Source: Pseudomonas syringae
GTDB lineage: Bacteria > Pseudomonadota > Gammaproteobacteria > Pseudomonadales > Pseudomonadaceae
Reading direction: 5' to 3'
DNA length: 64,000 bases
Assembly: GCF_023278085.1 (NCBI RefSeq)
Contig: NZ_CP066265.1
Location: 2,572,501 to 2,636,500, forward strand
The notes beneath the pieces are model-generated. The model was given only the letters and a program-made list of their open reading frames with translations, ran no database searches and had not been told where the DNA came from. Made by a program: the position numbers and the translations under genes. Shown here piece after piece: positions 23,901 through 29,293 of this stretch; position 1 is the first letter of the stretch; each line of letters opens with the position of its first letter.

Positions 23901-26733
23901 ACAGATCGGCAACGAACAGCTCGATGCGCTGCTCGACTGGTGGCTGGCTCAACCGCTGCAGGTCGCGTTCCTGCCGACTCCGGTGGCCGAATACGCGTTC
24001 AGCCGCGAGTTGCGTCACCCGACGCTGAAAACCTTGTTGATCGGCGGTGATCGCCTGCGGCATTTCAAGCGCGATCCGGGTTTTGCTGTCATCAATAACT
24101 ACGGACCGACGGAAACCACAGTGGTGGCCAGCTCCGGCGCCATGCAGCCGGGCGGTGTGTTGCACATCGGCAAACCGGTGACCCATGCCACGCTGTACGT
24201 GCTGGACTCGCGTCAGCAACCGGTAGCGCTCGGTGTGCCAGGCGAGTTGTATATCGGCGGGACAGGCGTGGCACGTGGCTATCTGAACAAGCCGGAGCTG
24301 AGCGCCGAACGCTTCCTCGACGATCCGTTCTGCACAGCGCCGCACGCCAGAATGTACCGCACCGGCGATCTGGTGCGCTGGCTGGCCGACGGCACGCTTG
24401 AGTACCTGGGGCGAAACGACGATCAAGTGAAGATACGCGGCATACGCATCGAACCGGGCGAGATAGAGCAGCATCTGGCGCAGTGCCCCGGCATTGGCGA
24501 AGCGGTGATTGCCACTCAGGTTCTGGACGATGGCGGCGTGCGGCTGGTGGCTTATTACACTCGCCGTGACCCGGCGCTGGACAGCGCCACGCTGCGGGCT
24601 CATCTGTTGGCCCGATTGCCTGAATATATGGTGCCCGCGGCTTACGTCGGTCTCGATGCACTGCCGCTGACCCAGAACGGCAAGGTCGATCGCAAGGCAC
24701 TGCCTGCGCCGGATGTCGATGCACTGAGCAACGCGACCTATCAACCACCCTCGACGCCGCTGGAAGAGCGTCTGGCGGAACAGTGGGCGCACGTGCTGGA
24801 GATCGGCAACATCGGTCGTCACGACAGTTTCTTCGAACTGGGCGGCCATTCGCTGTCTGCGATCCGCCTGGTGAGTCTGCTGCAAAAGGCCGGTTTGCCG
24901 CTGACACTGGCCGAGTTGTTCCAGCATCCGAGCATCGCCGCGCTGGCCGGGTTGCTCGACCAGCGTCCTGCACAGTCGGTCGAGGCTCAGGAAGTGATCA
25001 CCGTCAGAGCGGGCGGAAGCGAATCGCCGCTGTTCCTGATCCACGATTTCACGGGGCTGGATGCCTATTTCCCTGTCCTCGGACAACACCTGCAAGGCGA
25101 TTTCCCGATCTACGGCCTGCCGGGCATCGGGCTGGGCCAGCAACAGTTGCGCACCCTCGAATGCCTCGCGGCACGCATGGTCGAGCGCATTCGTCAGGTC
25201 CAGCCACGCGGGCCTTATCGTCTGGCGGGCTGGTCGTTTGGCGGGGTGCTGGCGTATGAAGTCGCGACTCAATTGCTGGGCATGGACGAGGCCGTTACCT
25301 TCCTCGGCCTGATAGACAGTTATGTGCCGCGTCTGACCGATCAGGGTAAGGCGCGCTGGCAAGGGCCAGACCTGCTTGAGCGGCAATTGCTCACGCACTG
25401 CACCGCGCACTGGCAAGCCCAGACCCAGGAGCAGACCCAAGAGCAACGCGAGACCGGCGTTACGGCACTGGTGCGCCTGAACGAACTGCAACAGCAGACA
25501 CCGTTACCCGACTTCGCTGCGCTGTTGCAGCTGTGCCGCGAGGAACACCTGTTGTACGAGGAACTGGCGCAGGCCAGCGACGCGCAATTGCGTCATTACC
25601 TGGAGCGAGAGGTGGCGCATGGTCACGCGCTGGCCCATTACCAGCTGGAGCCACTTAACCTGCCGGTGTATCTGTTCCGTGCCGAGCAACGCCCGACGGC
25701 ACCGAGCGGCACCACTGCGACCCTGGGCTGGGGTGAAATCCTGCCAACCGGCCAGTTGCAGTGCGTCGATGTTCCTGGCGACCACATGAGCATGATGCAA
25801 GCGCCGCACGTCACCGTTCTCGGCCAGACGATTGGCCAGGCACTGGCCGATTTGCCTGCCGCTCCGGCACCGGCAGTGGTCCATCAGTCGTTGCTGGCGA
25901 TCCAGAGCGGGCAGGGCGAACATGCACCGTTGTTCTGCGTGCCGGGTGCCGGTGACAGTGTGACCAGCTTCATCGGTCTTGCCGAAGCGCTGGGCCCGGA
26001 CTGGCCGATCTACGGTCTGCAACCACGTGGGCTGGACGGCCGCAGCGTGCCGCACAGCCGCGTGGAAGCGGCAGCGGAAAGTCATGTGCAGGCAATCGAG
26101 GCGCTGTACCCGCAAGGTCCCTTGCACCTGGTCGGCCACTCGTTTGGTGGCTGGGCCGCGCACGCCATGGCGGCGAAGCTTCAGGCACGTGGTCGCGAGG
26201 TGGCTTCACTGACCCTGATCGACAGCGAAGCACCTGGCGGAGACGGCTTGTGCAGCAAACCTTATACCGCCACGGCAGCGCTGGAGCGCCTGATCGAGGC
26301 CTTGCAGTTGTCCAGTGGCAAAGACCTGGATATTGATCCGAAAATGTTTGCCGACGGCGATTACGCCACGCAACTGAGCCTGTTACAAAGCGCCATGGTG
26401 CGGATTGGCATGTTGCCGCCGCGTCTGGCACCGCAGGCATTGCAGGGCATTGTCCGTACGTTTGCCTGCGCCTTGCGCACCGTCTACCGGCCACAAACCG
26501 GTGGCTACAACGGCCGGGTCAGTCTGGTGCTGGTCGACGACCCGAGCCTGGATTCGCTGGACAACCAGCTTGAGCAGGCTTCTGCCGCGGCCGGGTGGCA
26601 ACATTTGTTGCCGCAACTGGCGTTGTGGGAGGGGCCAGGCAATCACTTCAGCGTCCTCAAGGCACCTGACGTCTACAGCCTGGCCGCCTGGTGGTACGAC
26701 AGGCAGGCGGTTGGCGTGGGAGAAACGCTATGA
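8902..26733 (+). CDS. syfB: Syringafactin-type lipopeptide NRPS, modules 4-8 with tandem thioesterases
   Basis: Second synthetase (5943 residues), starting with GTG inside the GTGA overlap with syfA. The first ~55 residues resemble a TubC-type N-terminal docking domain. Then C4 (9220-10480), A4, T4 (Ser codon 12148); C5 (12310-13620), A5, T5 (15328); C6 (15580-16840), A6, T6 (18523); C7 (18690-19990), A7, T7 (21655); C8 (21905-23190), A8, T8 (24850); thioesterase 1 (~25010-25830, GWSFGG, Ser 25234); thioesterase 2 (~25920-26720, GHSFGG, Ser 26140). Specificity positions read Leu (A4, A7, A8: D-A-W-F-L-G-N-V-V), Thr (A5: D-F-W-N-I-G-M-V-H) and a branched aliphatic residue (A6: D-A-M-F-L-G-A-T-F). 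C4, C6 and C8 have the dual epimerisation/condensation pattern (YPLAPLQQG, YPLGPLQTG and similar); C5 and C7 are LCL-like (PLSSAQQR, PLSFAQQR). The product Leu-Thr-Val/Ile-Leu-Leu completes the syringafactin peptide. Type I tandem thioesterases are usual for Pseudomonas lipopeptides. Confidence 0.95.
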   Translation: MSINELLATLKAHEIHLTVKDGQLVVQGNRRALTDNGLLDHLREHKPALIELIGQGQYLTGKRAALVLPANGIAPSCTRITPEMLTLVQLDQDAIDRLVYSIPGGAANVQDIYPLAPLQQGILYHHVTATQGDPYVMHVQFAFADRERLLAFAEGMQTVITRHDILRTSVHWEGLETPVQVVWRQAQLQVDTLPSAAGITLNLGQAPLMRLICIESSSNERVQATLLFHHIAMDHSALEVVRQEIQACLSGHAESLGVPVPFRNYVGQALLGVSEEEHEGFFRDMLGDLDEPTLAYDLQDLSGDGDRVEEHSLTLDLALCQGLRAQARALSVSVASLFHLGWARVLAGLTGRQRVVFGTVLMGRLLGAEATERALGIFINTLPLRINLDDQDVRAAVRATHVRLTTLMRHEHAPLALAQRCSGVTAPTPLFNALLNYRHSSPSHASGETWQGIEVLHAEERSNYPLVVSVDDLGEAFGLTAQTSPGIDPQRICGYLQRTMQALLDALEQAPQTPVDQLGIVPASERAQLLGDFNNQRAEYQRELTIHQRIEQQAAQRPDAIAAQVGEQRLSYGELNQRANSLAHYLISLGVRIDDRVAVVARRGLETLVGLLAVLKAGAGYVPVDPAHPDERIAYLLADSAPVAILTQASLLERLQGLSAGETTAPLIDLEHAHWPEQQSNPQVDGLNSSHLVYVIYTSGSTGQPKGVMVEHRTLNNLVDWHCRAFDLHAGSHTASVAGFGFDAMAWEVWPALCAGATLHLPPAEIGNEQLDALLDWWLAQPLHVAFLPTPVAEYAFSRDLRHPTLRTLLIGGDRLRQFHRDPGFAVINNYGPTETTVVATSGPLLPNGSLDIGKPIANTAVYLLDDQQRLVPFGIAGELYIGGDGVARGYLNQPQLSAERFLHDPFADQPQARMYRTGDLARWNVDGTLEYLGRNDDQVKIRGVRIELGEIESQFSQLPGIEEALVLAREDQPGQPRLVGYFTERADAPPCTVDQLRSALLARLPAYMVPSALVRLDAWPLTANGKVDRRALPVPDRDALSTGEYQAPQGELETALASLWSELLQVERVGRDDRFFELGGHSLLAMRMVSQVRQRLSLELALGELFADSSLSAVARCLAAAGRSQLPAIDVQPRSGPVPLSSAQQRIWFMAQMEDANSAYNISLGLKLSGPLDSRALKRALERIVARHDSLRSRFSQEDDNAWVQAASVSEIPDIRWQDLRGQDADALRAVVKEEAAQPFDLRHDLPIRGRLLCLAEDHHVLLLTVHHIVADGWSLGVLTRELTALYQAFSQGLDDPLPALALQYGDYAVWQRHWLDAERLSHQADYWQQALAGAPVLLTLPTDRPRPAHQDYTGASVALNLDARLSADLRTFCQAQSVTPFMLFMGAWAVLLARLSGQEEVVVGMPVANRRRAEIEGLIGLFVNTLAVRIDTSDEPDAVTLLARIKARVVEAQDHQDLPFEQVVERLRPPRSLAHSPLFQASLTWDGSQGLDLQLGDLLLEPLEEQAAFAKFDLALSVGDSADHFRCIVEYATALFDRGTVERYLGYLEALLRGMVADSQTRVNHIPLLSQAERRQLTEGFNAPDMVYPQGQTLHGQFEAQVQRTPDAIAVSFEDVSWSYATLNAQANRIAHRLIGLGIGVDDRVAICTHRGVQMIAGLLGILKAGAAYVPLDPAYPPERIAYTLDDSAPVALLSQRSVQDALPVSEVPVISLDDADLQDQSDCNPQVSVKPTSLAYVIYTSGSTGKPKGVMIEHRNVARLFSATEDWFGFNEQDVWSLFHSFAFDFSVWEIWGALLHGGRLLIVPQLVSRSPEDFYALLCSAGVTVLNQTPSAFRQLIAAQGENPQAHSLRQVIFGGEALETAMLKPWYARNVNAGTQLVNMYGITETTVHVTYYPVQPEDARRVGASPIGKRIPDLQLYVLDTRGEPVPMGVVGELYVGGAGVARGYLNREALTAERFLDNPFSQAADARIYRTGDLARWMADGSLEYLGRNDEQVKIRGFRIELGEIASRLNDHPDVLDAVVVAREDVPGDKRLVGYYTCAEDKTGLDIEQLRTWLSGLLPEYMVPAAFVRLARLPVTANGKLDRKSLPAPDRDSIASRAYEAPQGAIEIALASLWAELLQVEQVGRQDNFFELGGHSLLAVTLIARMRRLDMRADIRVLFVQPTLAALAEAVGRDTEINVPANLIDAHCQRITPELLPLVALDQPAIDRIVAQVPGGAVNVQDIYPLGPLQTGILYHHLTAVGSDPYLLQPQFAFADASRLDAFCQALQRVIERNDILRTALFWEGLQAPVQVVWRQAPLRVQETALADLFNAPRMALTQAPLLHLVYAHDPDNQRITAVLRYHHVIMDHIALDVLSHELQAILLDNEAGLAAPVPYRNYIAHVLQGPGDDAHEAFFREQLGDVDEPTLPYGLAMASAEQIPGEARLTLDSDLCSQVRDQARQLSVSAATLMHLAWAQVLGQLSGRDSVVFGTVLFGRLRGGEGGERALGVFINTLPLRMDLGGHCARSAVLDVHARLVGMLAHEHAQLALAQRCSALPAGAPLFNTLLNYRHSAAAKVDDPASSAAWQGIEVIHAEERSNYPLTLSVDDFGDDFGLTVQAAPGIEPQRICVYVQQALVHLVQALEQQSETALIESSVVPQAEHEQLLATFNTTRRDYPREQPVHRLFERRAALHPHAVAAVHGRRSLTYGELNERANHLAHYLMGQGVRPNEHVAILLPRSLELLISQLAIGKCAATYVPLDVNAPAERQHYMIDDCGAKFVLTQSAMSITPSVRRVDMDQLQLDDQPAHDPGLPQASDTAAYVMYTSGSTGAPKGVRVAHRGIARLVLNNGYADFNEQDSIAFASNPAFDASTMEVWGALLNGGQLFVIEHTTLIDPARFSAALRHGNVSVLFLTTALFNQYVQLIPEALTGLRLLLSGGERADPVSFRAMQAQAPGLQLLNAYGPTETTTFATVCNVRVLADSAESVPIGRPIGNTQVYVLDAHRRLAPLGVIGELFIGGDGVALGYLNRSELTEEKFVSDPFSDQPGAMMYRTGDLGRWLEDGQLECLGRNDDQVKIRGFRIELGEIVNCLHQLPGIREAVVLAREDEPGNVRLVAYFTSQQDVEAPAPEQMRAHMQANLPDYMVPVAFIELTALPLTANGKLDRRALPEPDHSSLLGLAYEPPQGDIEVALAQIWAEVLQVERVGRHDHFFDLGGHSLLAMRMVSQVRQQLGMELPLGELFALGELAAVAAALAGAGRSELSLILPAPRDQSLPLSFAQQRLWFLAQLEGGSEAYNIPLALSLRGQLDVTALTAALARIVERHETLRSRFIACEEGAEVIFTALPGSSLLHIEDLRLHPQTLAQRVMAEAAAPFDLARGPLIRGSLLQVEDERHVLLLTVHHIVADGWSMGVLTRELLALYPALRQGKGDPLPELAIQYADYAVWQQSWMSGERLQHQAAYWLQTLDGAPTLLTLPTDRPRPAQQDFAGASLAIRLDAHLTAGLRALAQRQGVTLYMTLMTAWGALLARLSGQAEVVIGSPIAGRGRAELEGLIGLFVNTLAVRIDTSSAATGEALLAQVRTRVLEAQDHQDLPFEQVVEIVRPARSLAHAPLFQTTLNWLAGDTSLPDMDGLSLALVEQSTQTAKFDLSLNLGEHGDALVGTLDYATALFDEATVKRYCGYFEQLLHALVNNEQVAIDQITLVGEQERQYLLDHLNPAAQHFAQGQTVHALIEARAVSTPDAIAAQVGSHSLSYAELNRHANALAHYLISLGVRPDDRVAVVARRGLQTLSGLLAVLKAGACYVPVDPAHPDERIAYLLSDSAPMVVLAQQAVIERLPPLAVPVVALDQPNWPALEHNPQVPGLNAAHLAYVIYTSGSTGQPKGVMVEHRALTNLVHWHCEAFALHAGSHTASVAGFGFDAMAWEIWPALCAGATLHLPPADIGNEQLDALLEWWLAQPLQVAFLPTPVAEYAFSHELRHPTLRTLLIGGDRLRQFHRDPGFSVINNYGPTEATVVATSGPLLPNGSLDIGKPIANTCVYLLDAQQQLVPLGVAGELYIGGEGVARGYLNQPQLTAERFLRDPFSGQAQARMYRTGDLARWNADGTLDYLGRNDDQVKIRGMRIELGEIEAQLAQLPDIEETLVLAREDEPGQSRLVAYFIERADAAPVQVAELRTALLTCLPGYMVPSAFVRLDAWPLTANGKVDRRALPVPEREALPGRDFEAPQGDVEVALAEIWSELLQVETVGRHDHFFELGGHSLLAVTLIARMRRRGMDADVRALFAQPTLAALASAIGSGSQVKVPANLIGAECTQITPDLLPLVTLDQSSIDRVVASVSGGAANIQDIYPLGPLQAGIFYHYLSATEDDPYRLQARFAFADRSRLEAFCHALQRVIARNDVLRTSLCWEGLETPVQVVWRRAELPVVEASLTALDDPGQLDLTCAPLLRLVHADDPDNQRIVAVLLFHHLIMDHVALDLLSQELQAVLLDQEAQLPEPVPYRNYIAHTLLGPVDGAHERYFREQLSDIDEPTLAYGQTWLPGPDVPGEARQRLDAALSQRIRDQVRKLGVSPASLMHLAWAQVLGRLSSRDNVVFGTVLLGRLTSNAGAERTLGVFINTLPLRIDLGEQTARDAVLQTHQHLTGLLAHEHASLALAQRCSALPAGAPLFSALLNYRHSSTAEAHDPAASEAWNGIELLQAAERSSYPLTLSVDDLGSVADGQHQAGFDLTALTSPGIDARRICAYMASAVEHLLVALEQAPDTAIQSLAMLPDTERNELLHGFNPVPTTAESALPVHLRIAQQALRQPDALAVQVGDESLTYGELNARANSLAHHLIGLGVRPDDRVAVVARRGLETLTALLAVLKAGASYVPVDPAHPDERIGYLLEDSAPVAVLAQFDLLPRLPDVRVPVIALDRPQWPQRNENPQVMALTAAHLAYVIYTSGSTGLPKGVMVEHRTLNNLVDWHCEAFDLRAGSHTASVAGFGFDAMAWEVWPALCAGAVLHMPPAQIGNEQLDALLDWWLAQPLQVAFLPTPVAEYAFSRELRHPTLKTLLIGGDRLRHFKRDPGFAVINNYGPTETTVVASSGAMQPGGVLHIGKPVTHATLYVLDSRQQPVALGVPGELYIGGTGVARGYLNKPELSAERFLDDPFCTAPHARMYRTGDLVRWLADGTLEYLGRNDDQVKIRGIRIEPGEIEQHLAQCPGIGEAVIATQVLDDGGVRLVAYYTRRDPALDSATLRAHLLARLPEYMVPAAYVGLDALPLTQNGKVDRKALPAPDVDALSNATYQPPSTPLEERLAEQWAHVLEIGNIGRHDSFFELGGHSLSAIRLVSLLQKAGLPLTLAELFQHPSIAALAGLLDQRPAQSVEAQEVITVRAGGSESPLFLIHDFTGLDAYFPVLGQHLQGDFPIYGLPGIGLGQQQLRTLECLAARMVERIRQVQPRGPYRLAGWSFGGVLAYEVATQLLGMDEAVTFLGLIDSYVPRLTDQGKARWQGPDLLERQLLTHCTAHWQAQTQEQTQEQRETGVTALVRLNELQQQTPLPDFAALLQLCREEHLLYEELAQASDAQLRHYLEREVAHGHALAHYQLEPLNLPVYLFRAEQRPTAPSGTTATLGWGEILPTGQLQCVDVPGDHMSMMQAPHVTVLGQTIGQALADLPAAPAPAVVHQSLLAIQSGQGEHAPLFCVPGAGDSVTSFIGLAEALGPDWPIYGLQPRGLDGRSVPHSRVEAAAESHVQAIEALYPQGPLHLVGHSFGGWAAHAMAAKLQARGREVASLTLIDSEAPGGDGLCSKPYTATAALERLIEALQLSSGKDLDIDPKMFADGDYATQLSLLQSAMVRIGMLPPRLAPQALQGIVRTFACALRTVYRPQTGGYNGRVSLVLVDDPSLDSLDNQLEQASAAAGWQHLLPQLALWEGPGNHFSVLKAPDVYSLAAWWYDRQAVGVGETL
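10980..11990 (+). repeat. Leucine A-domain DNA repeat (copy in module 4)
   Basis: The leucine-activating A-domain core is repeated almost word for word in modules 2 (~4420-5400), 4 (here), 7 (~20480-21490) and 8 (~23680-24690). All four encode the same [16 protein letters not shown] block and the [17 protein letters not shown] and NNYGPTE blocks. The module 1 copy (~1230-2230) is more diverged ([18 protein letters not shown]). The pattern suggests duplication or continuing gene conversion. Percent identity was not calculated. Confidence 0.75.
25420..25443 (+). repeat. 12-bp tandem duplication inside thioesterase 1
   Basis: CAGACCCAGGAG is followed at once by CAGACCCAAGAG, one mismatch in 12 bases. 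It encodes the repeated residues QTQEQTQE in the lid-like region of the first thioesterase of SyfB. The reading frame is kept. Confidence 0.7.
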
Positions 26734-26754
26734 GCCGGTTTTAGTCAGCGGGTT

Positions 26755-26790
26755 CATTGCTGCGATATCGATAGGGATATCGCAGCAATG
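26755..26790. terminator. Perfect 15-bp hairpin between convergent syfB and luxR
   Basis: CATTGCTGCGATATC (26755-26769) and its exact reverse complement (26776-26790) flank a 6-base loop, 22 bases after the syfB stop and 41 bases before the stop of the convergent regulator gene. No T-run follows on either strand, so it is not a classical Rho-independent terminator. It could still end or protect both transcripts. Confidence 0.6.
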
Positions 26791-26830
26791 GCGTCGGCTG
26801 CGGTTAATGCCAGGGACGGCAGACCGACGA

Positions 26831-27511
26831 TTAACAGGCCGAAAAGGCGCCTTCGGAAGAAGCGTACATCCAGCGCATCAGCGAGTTTCGGCCGCTGATG
26901 CCCAGTTTGATGGCCGCCCGGCGCTGGTAGCTGCCGACCGTGTTGACCTTGAGCGTCAGCCGTTCAGCCTGTTCAAGCGCGGTATGCCCGGCGAGCAGCC
27001 CGAGACAGACCTGGGTTTCCCGCTCGGACAGCGACAGGCCGGTTTCGCGCAATCGTTCCTGGAAACGCTCCTCCAGGCTTTCGGTTTTTTTCAGTTCACT
27101 ACTGGGCATCGCCAGTTGCAGCGCATTGACGTGTTTTTCGAGTATCGAGAACAGCAGTGGGGTGATATCACTTAGTTGCCGACGCTCGCTGGGTGAAAAT
27201 GCCTGAGCGGGCAGGGCGCGGAACACCGTGATCTTGCAGGAGAAACTTTCCGATGCCTGAACCGGGTAAAGATGGATCGAGTCGCTCAGCAACAGCGTGC
27301 CACGCGACGACGTCACCGTTTCGTTGAAAACCGGCACTTCCGAGGCAGGCGGCGATTGCCAGGGCTGCGGCAGCGAAGAAAGGTGCGTGGCATCCACGGC
27401 AAGCTGCGTGTCGATCAAAGTGTGAAACAGGCTGGAAAAATGGCCGCTGCCGATGCTGGCAATGGCCCGGCCAATGTGGGGCAGTAGTGTATGAGGCATG
27501 AGGTCGTCCAT
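26831..27511 (-). CDS. LuxR-family transcriptional regulator beside the lipopeptide genes
   Basis: A 226-residue protein with a C-terminal LuxR-type DNA-binding domain: LSERETQVCLGLLAGHT begins the helix-turn-helix and the recognition helix follows around VNTVGSYQRRAAIKLG. The N-terminal ~150 residues are not an obvious autoinducer-binding domain. They resemble the sensor-like halves of other Pseudomonas LuxR proteins (motif IASIGSGHFSSLF). The ATG at 27511 was chosen; an in-frame TTG at 27532 would add seven residues and neither start has a strong ribosome site. It converges on syfB across a perfect hairpin. LuxR proteins commonly flank and control lipopeptide synthetase genes, so a role in syfAB control is likely, but the known activator SyfR is expected upstream of syfA and outside this window. 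Confidence 0.85.
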   Translation of the reverse strand: MDDLMPHTLLPHIGRAIASIGSGHFSSLFHTLIDTQLAVDATHLSSLPQPWQSPPASEVPVFNETVTSSRGTLLLSDSIHLYPVQASESFSCKITVFRALPAQAFSPSERRQLSDITPLLFSILEKHVNALQLAMPSSELKKTESLEERFQERLRETGLSLSERETQVCLGLLAGHTALEQAERLTLKVNTVGSYQRRAAIKLGISGRNSLMRWMYASSEGAFSAC

Positions 27512-27723
27512 GAGATCAAAAACTGTTGACAATAGTGTAGACGCGGCAAAAGCAAGTCGGTCACATCAACTTGGTCGCAACAATTGTTACGACTGAATAT
27601 TGACGTTAGATGCTCGCTTAGAGCGCGACTAGTATTAACTACAGCAAATAATAACGCCCTGATGTTACCTAAATACTTCATCATCACAAGCGATGATTAT
27701 CACTAAATAGTCTGTGCCAACAG

Positions 27724-27745
27724 CCGGGTGAATCCCTTCACCTGG
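27724..27745 (-). terminator. Hairpin just past the aldehyde dehydrogenase stop
   Basis: CCGGGTGAA (27724-27732) and TTCACCTGG (27737-27745) pair around a TCCC loop with one G-T step, 21 bases beyond the stop of the minus-strand aldehyde dehydrogenase gene. No strong T-run follows on the minus strand, so termination is tentative. The rest of 27512-27765 is AT-rich and holds no convincing gene. Confidence 0.35.
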
Positions 27746-27765
27746 ATGAGTGAGCAGGCATACGG

Positions 27766-29202
27766 CTATTTACGGAGCATGAGCCGGGTCACCAAGAGTG
27801 TCAGCCGCCCATAGGGTGCCGAGACTTTATCGGACAGGTTGAAGCGACTCAGCGTGAGCACACTGCGTGCATGGGATAAACGAATGAAGCCTTCGTAACC
27901 GTGATAAGCACCGGTGCCACTTTCTCCGACGCCGCCAAACGGCAGATCATCCTGTGTGGCGTGCAACATGGTGCCATTGATGGTTACACCGCCGGAGCGC
28001 GTCCGGTTCAATACATGGTCCACGGAGGCCTGCTGGTTGGAAAAACAGTAAAGGGCCAGCGGTGTCGGACGGGCGTTGATGAAGGCGATGGCTTCATCCA
28101 GTGTGTCGTAGGCGAGGATGGGCAGCAGCGGGCCAAAAATCTCTTCCTGCAGGATGTCCGCAGTCAGTGGCACCTGAGTAAAGGCCACCGGCGGGATCCT
28201 GCGATCGTTTTTCGCTGGCGGCGCATCATGCTGCCAGGCTCTGGCACCAAGGGCGACGGCCTGGTTGGCCATGGCCAACAGTCGATCGTAATGACGCGGC
28301 GAAATGATCGAGGTGTAGTCCGGATTGCCCTCAAGTGTCGGGTAGAGTTTTTTGGCGGCCGCTAGCCACTCGCTGGCGAAGTTGTCCACCAGGTTGCGCG
28401 GCACCAGCACATAATCCGGCGCTACACAGGTCTGGCCGGCGTTGAACAGCTTGCCGATCGCGATGATTCGCGCGGCCTTCTTGAGCGGAAAGTCGGCACA
28501 GACCACCACCGGCGACTTGCCTCCCAGTTCCAGGGTCACTGGCGTCAGGTTGCGCGCTGCGGCGGCCATGACCTGACGGCCTATATGGGTCGAGCCCGTG
28601 AACAGCAGGTGGTCGAAGGGCAGCTCGCTGAACTGACTGGCCAGCATGGCATCGCCGGTGACCACTGCGACCTGATCGGAAGTAAACGTTTCGCCGAGCA
28701 GTTGCCTGAGCAGTTCGGAGGTTCTCGGTGTCAGCTCCGAAGGCTTGATCATCACCCGATTGCCAGCCGCCAGCGCTTCGATCAGCGGCACCAGGGTCAA
28801 GGTCAGCGGGTAGTTCCAGGGAGCAAGAATGCCGACCACGCCCAGCGGCTGGTAGATAACCTTTGCACTCGCAGGCCTGAACACGATCCCCGCCTTGCGC
28901 CGGGCGGGACGCATCCAGGCTTTCAGGTGCGAGCGAATGTGTTTGATACCGTTGATGATCGGCATCAACTCGCCAAGCCGGGTTTCGGCGAAGGAGCGAT
29001 TGCCGAAATCTGCACAGACAGCCTCAAGCAATCGGTCCTGATTGCTGCTCACCATGCGCAAAACGGCGTCGAGGTCGGCGATCCGTTGTGCATAGCCAGG
29101 CACACCCTGAGCGCGTATCGCCGCCTGCTGTGCTGCCAATACCTCGTTGAGCGCCGCAGTGGAGGAAGGCGTGGGAGGCTGAATCTGTGCTGGCTGGTTC
29201 AT
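27766..29202 (-). CDS. Coniferyl-aldehyde-dehydrogenase-like NAD(P)+ aldehyde dehydrogenase
   Basis: A 478-residue aldehyde dehydrogenase that oxidises an aldehyde to a carboxylic acid with NAD(P)+. The Rossmann/substrate region shows PLGVVGILAPWNYPL, the catalytic glutamate sits in ELGGKSPVVV and the nucleophilic cysteine in FNAGQTCVAPDY. QEEIFGPLLPI and the C-terminal PFGGVGESG are also typical. The overall pattern, including GQTCVAPDYVLVP and the hydrophobic C-terminus, is that of the CalB group acting on coniferyl and other aromatic or long-chain aldehydes. The ATG at 29202 is used because AGGAG lies 8 bases upstream; an ORF extension of 21 residues has no such site. It lies 91 bases downstream of a tetR gene on the same strand and is probably co-transcribed with it. 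The true substrate is not shown by sequence. Confidence 0.88.
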   Translation of the reverse strand: MNQPAQIQPPTPSSTAALNEVLAAQQAAIRAQGVPGYAQRIADLDAVLRMVSSNQDRLLEAVCADFGNRSFAETRLGELMPIINGIKHIRSHLKAWMRPARRKAGIVFRPASAKVIYQPLGVVGILAPWNYPLTLTLVPLIEALAAGNRVMIKPSELTPRTSELLRQLLGETFTSDQVAVVTGDAMLASQFSELPFDHLLFTGSTHIGRQVMAAAARNLTPVTLELGGKSPVVVCADFPLKKAARIIAIGKLFNAGQTCVAPDYVLVPRNLVDNFASEWLAAAKKLYPTLEGNPDYTSIISPRHYDRLLAMANQAVALGARAWQHDAPPAKNDRRIPPVAFTQVPLTADILQEEIFGPLLPILAYDTLDEAIAFINARPTPLALYCFSNQQASVDHVLNRTRSGGVTINGTMLHATQDDLPFGGVGESGTGAYHGYEGFIRLSHARSVLTLSRFNLSDKVSAPYGRLTLLVTRLMLRK

Positions 29203-29293
29203 GACAATGCTCCTGTAACTGGTTTTTATAATGAGTGGAGACGTACTGCCTGTGTAAGGGTGCACGTGAAGCCCGAGAATAAAGCCAGGCCGG

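Noticed and set aside
27415..27687. 90-codon minus-strand frame overlapping the luxR 5' end
   Set aside because: It is in another frame from the clear LuxR protein and has no motif. The upstream part is AT-rich promoter-like DNA.
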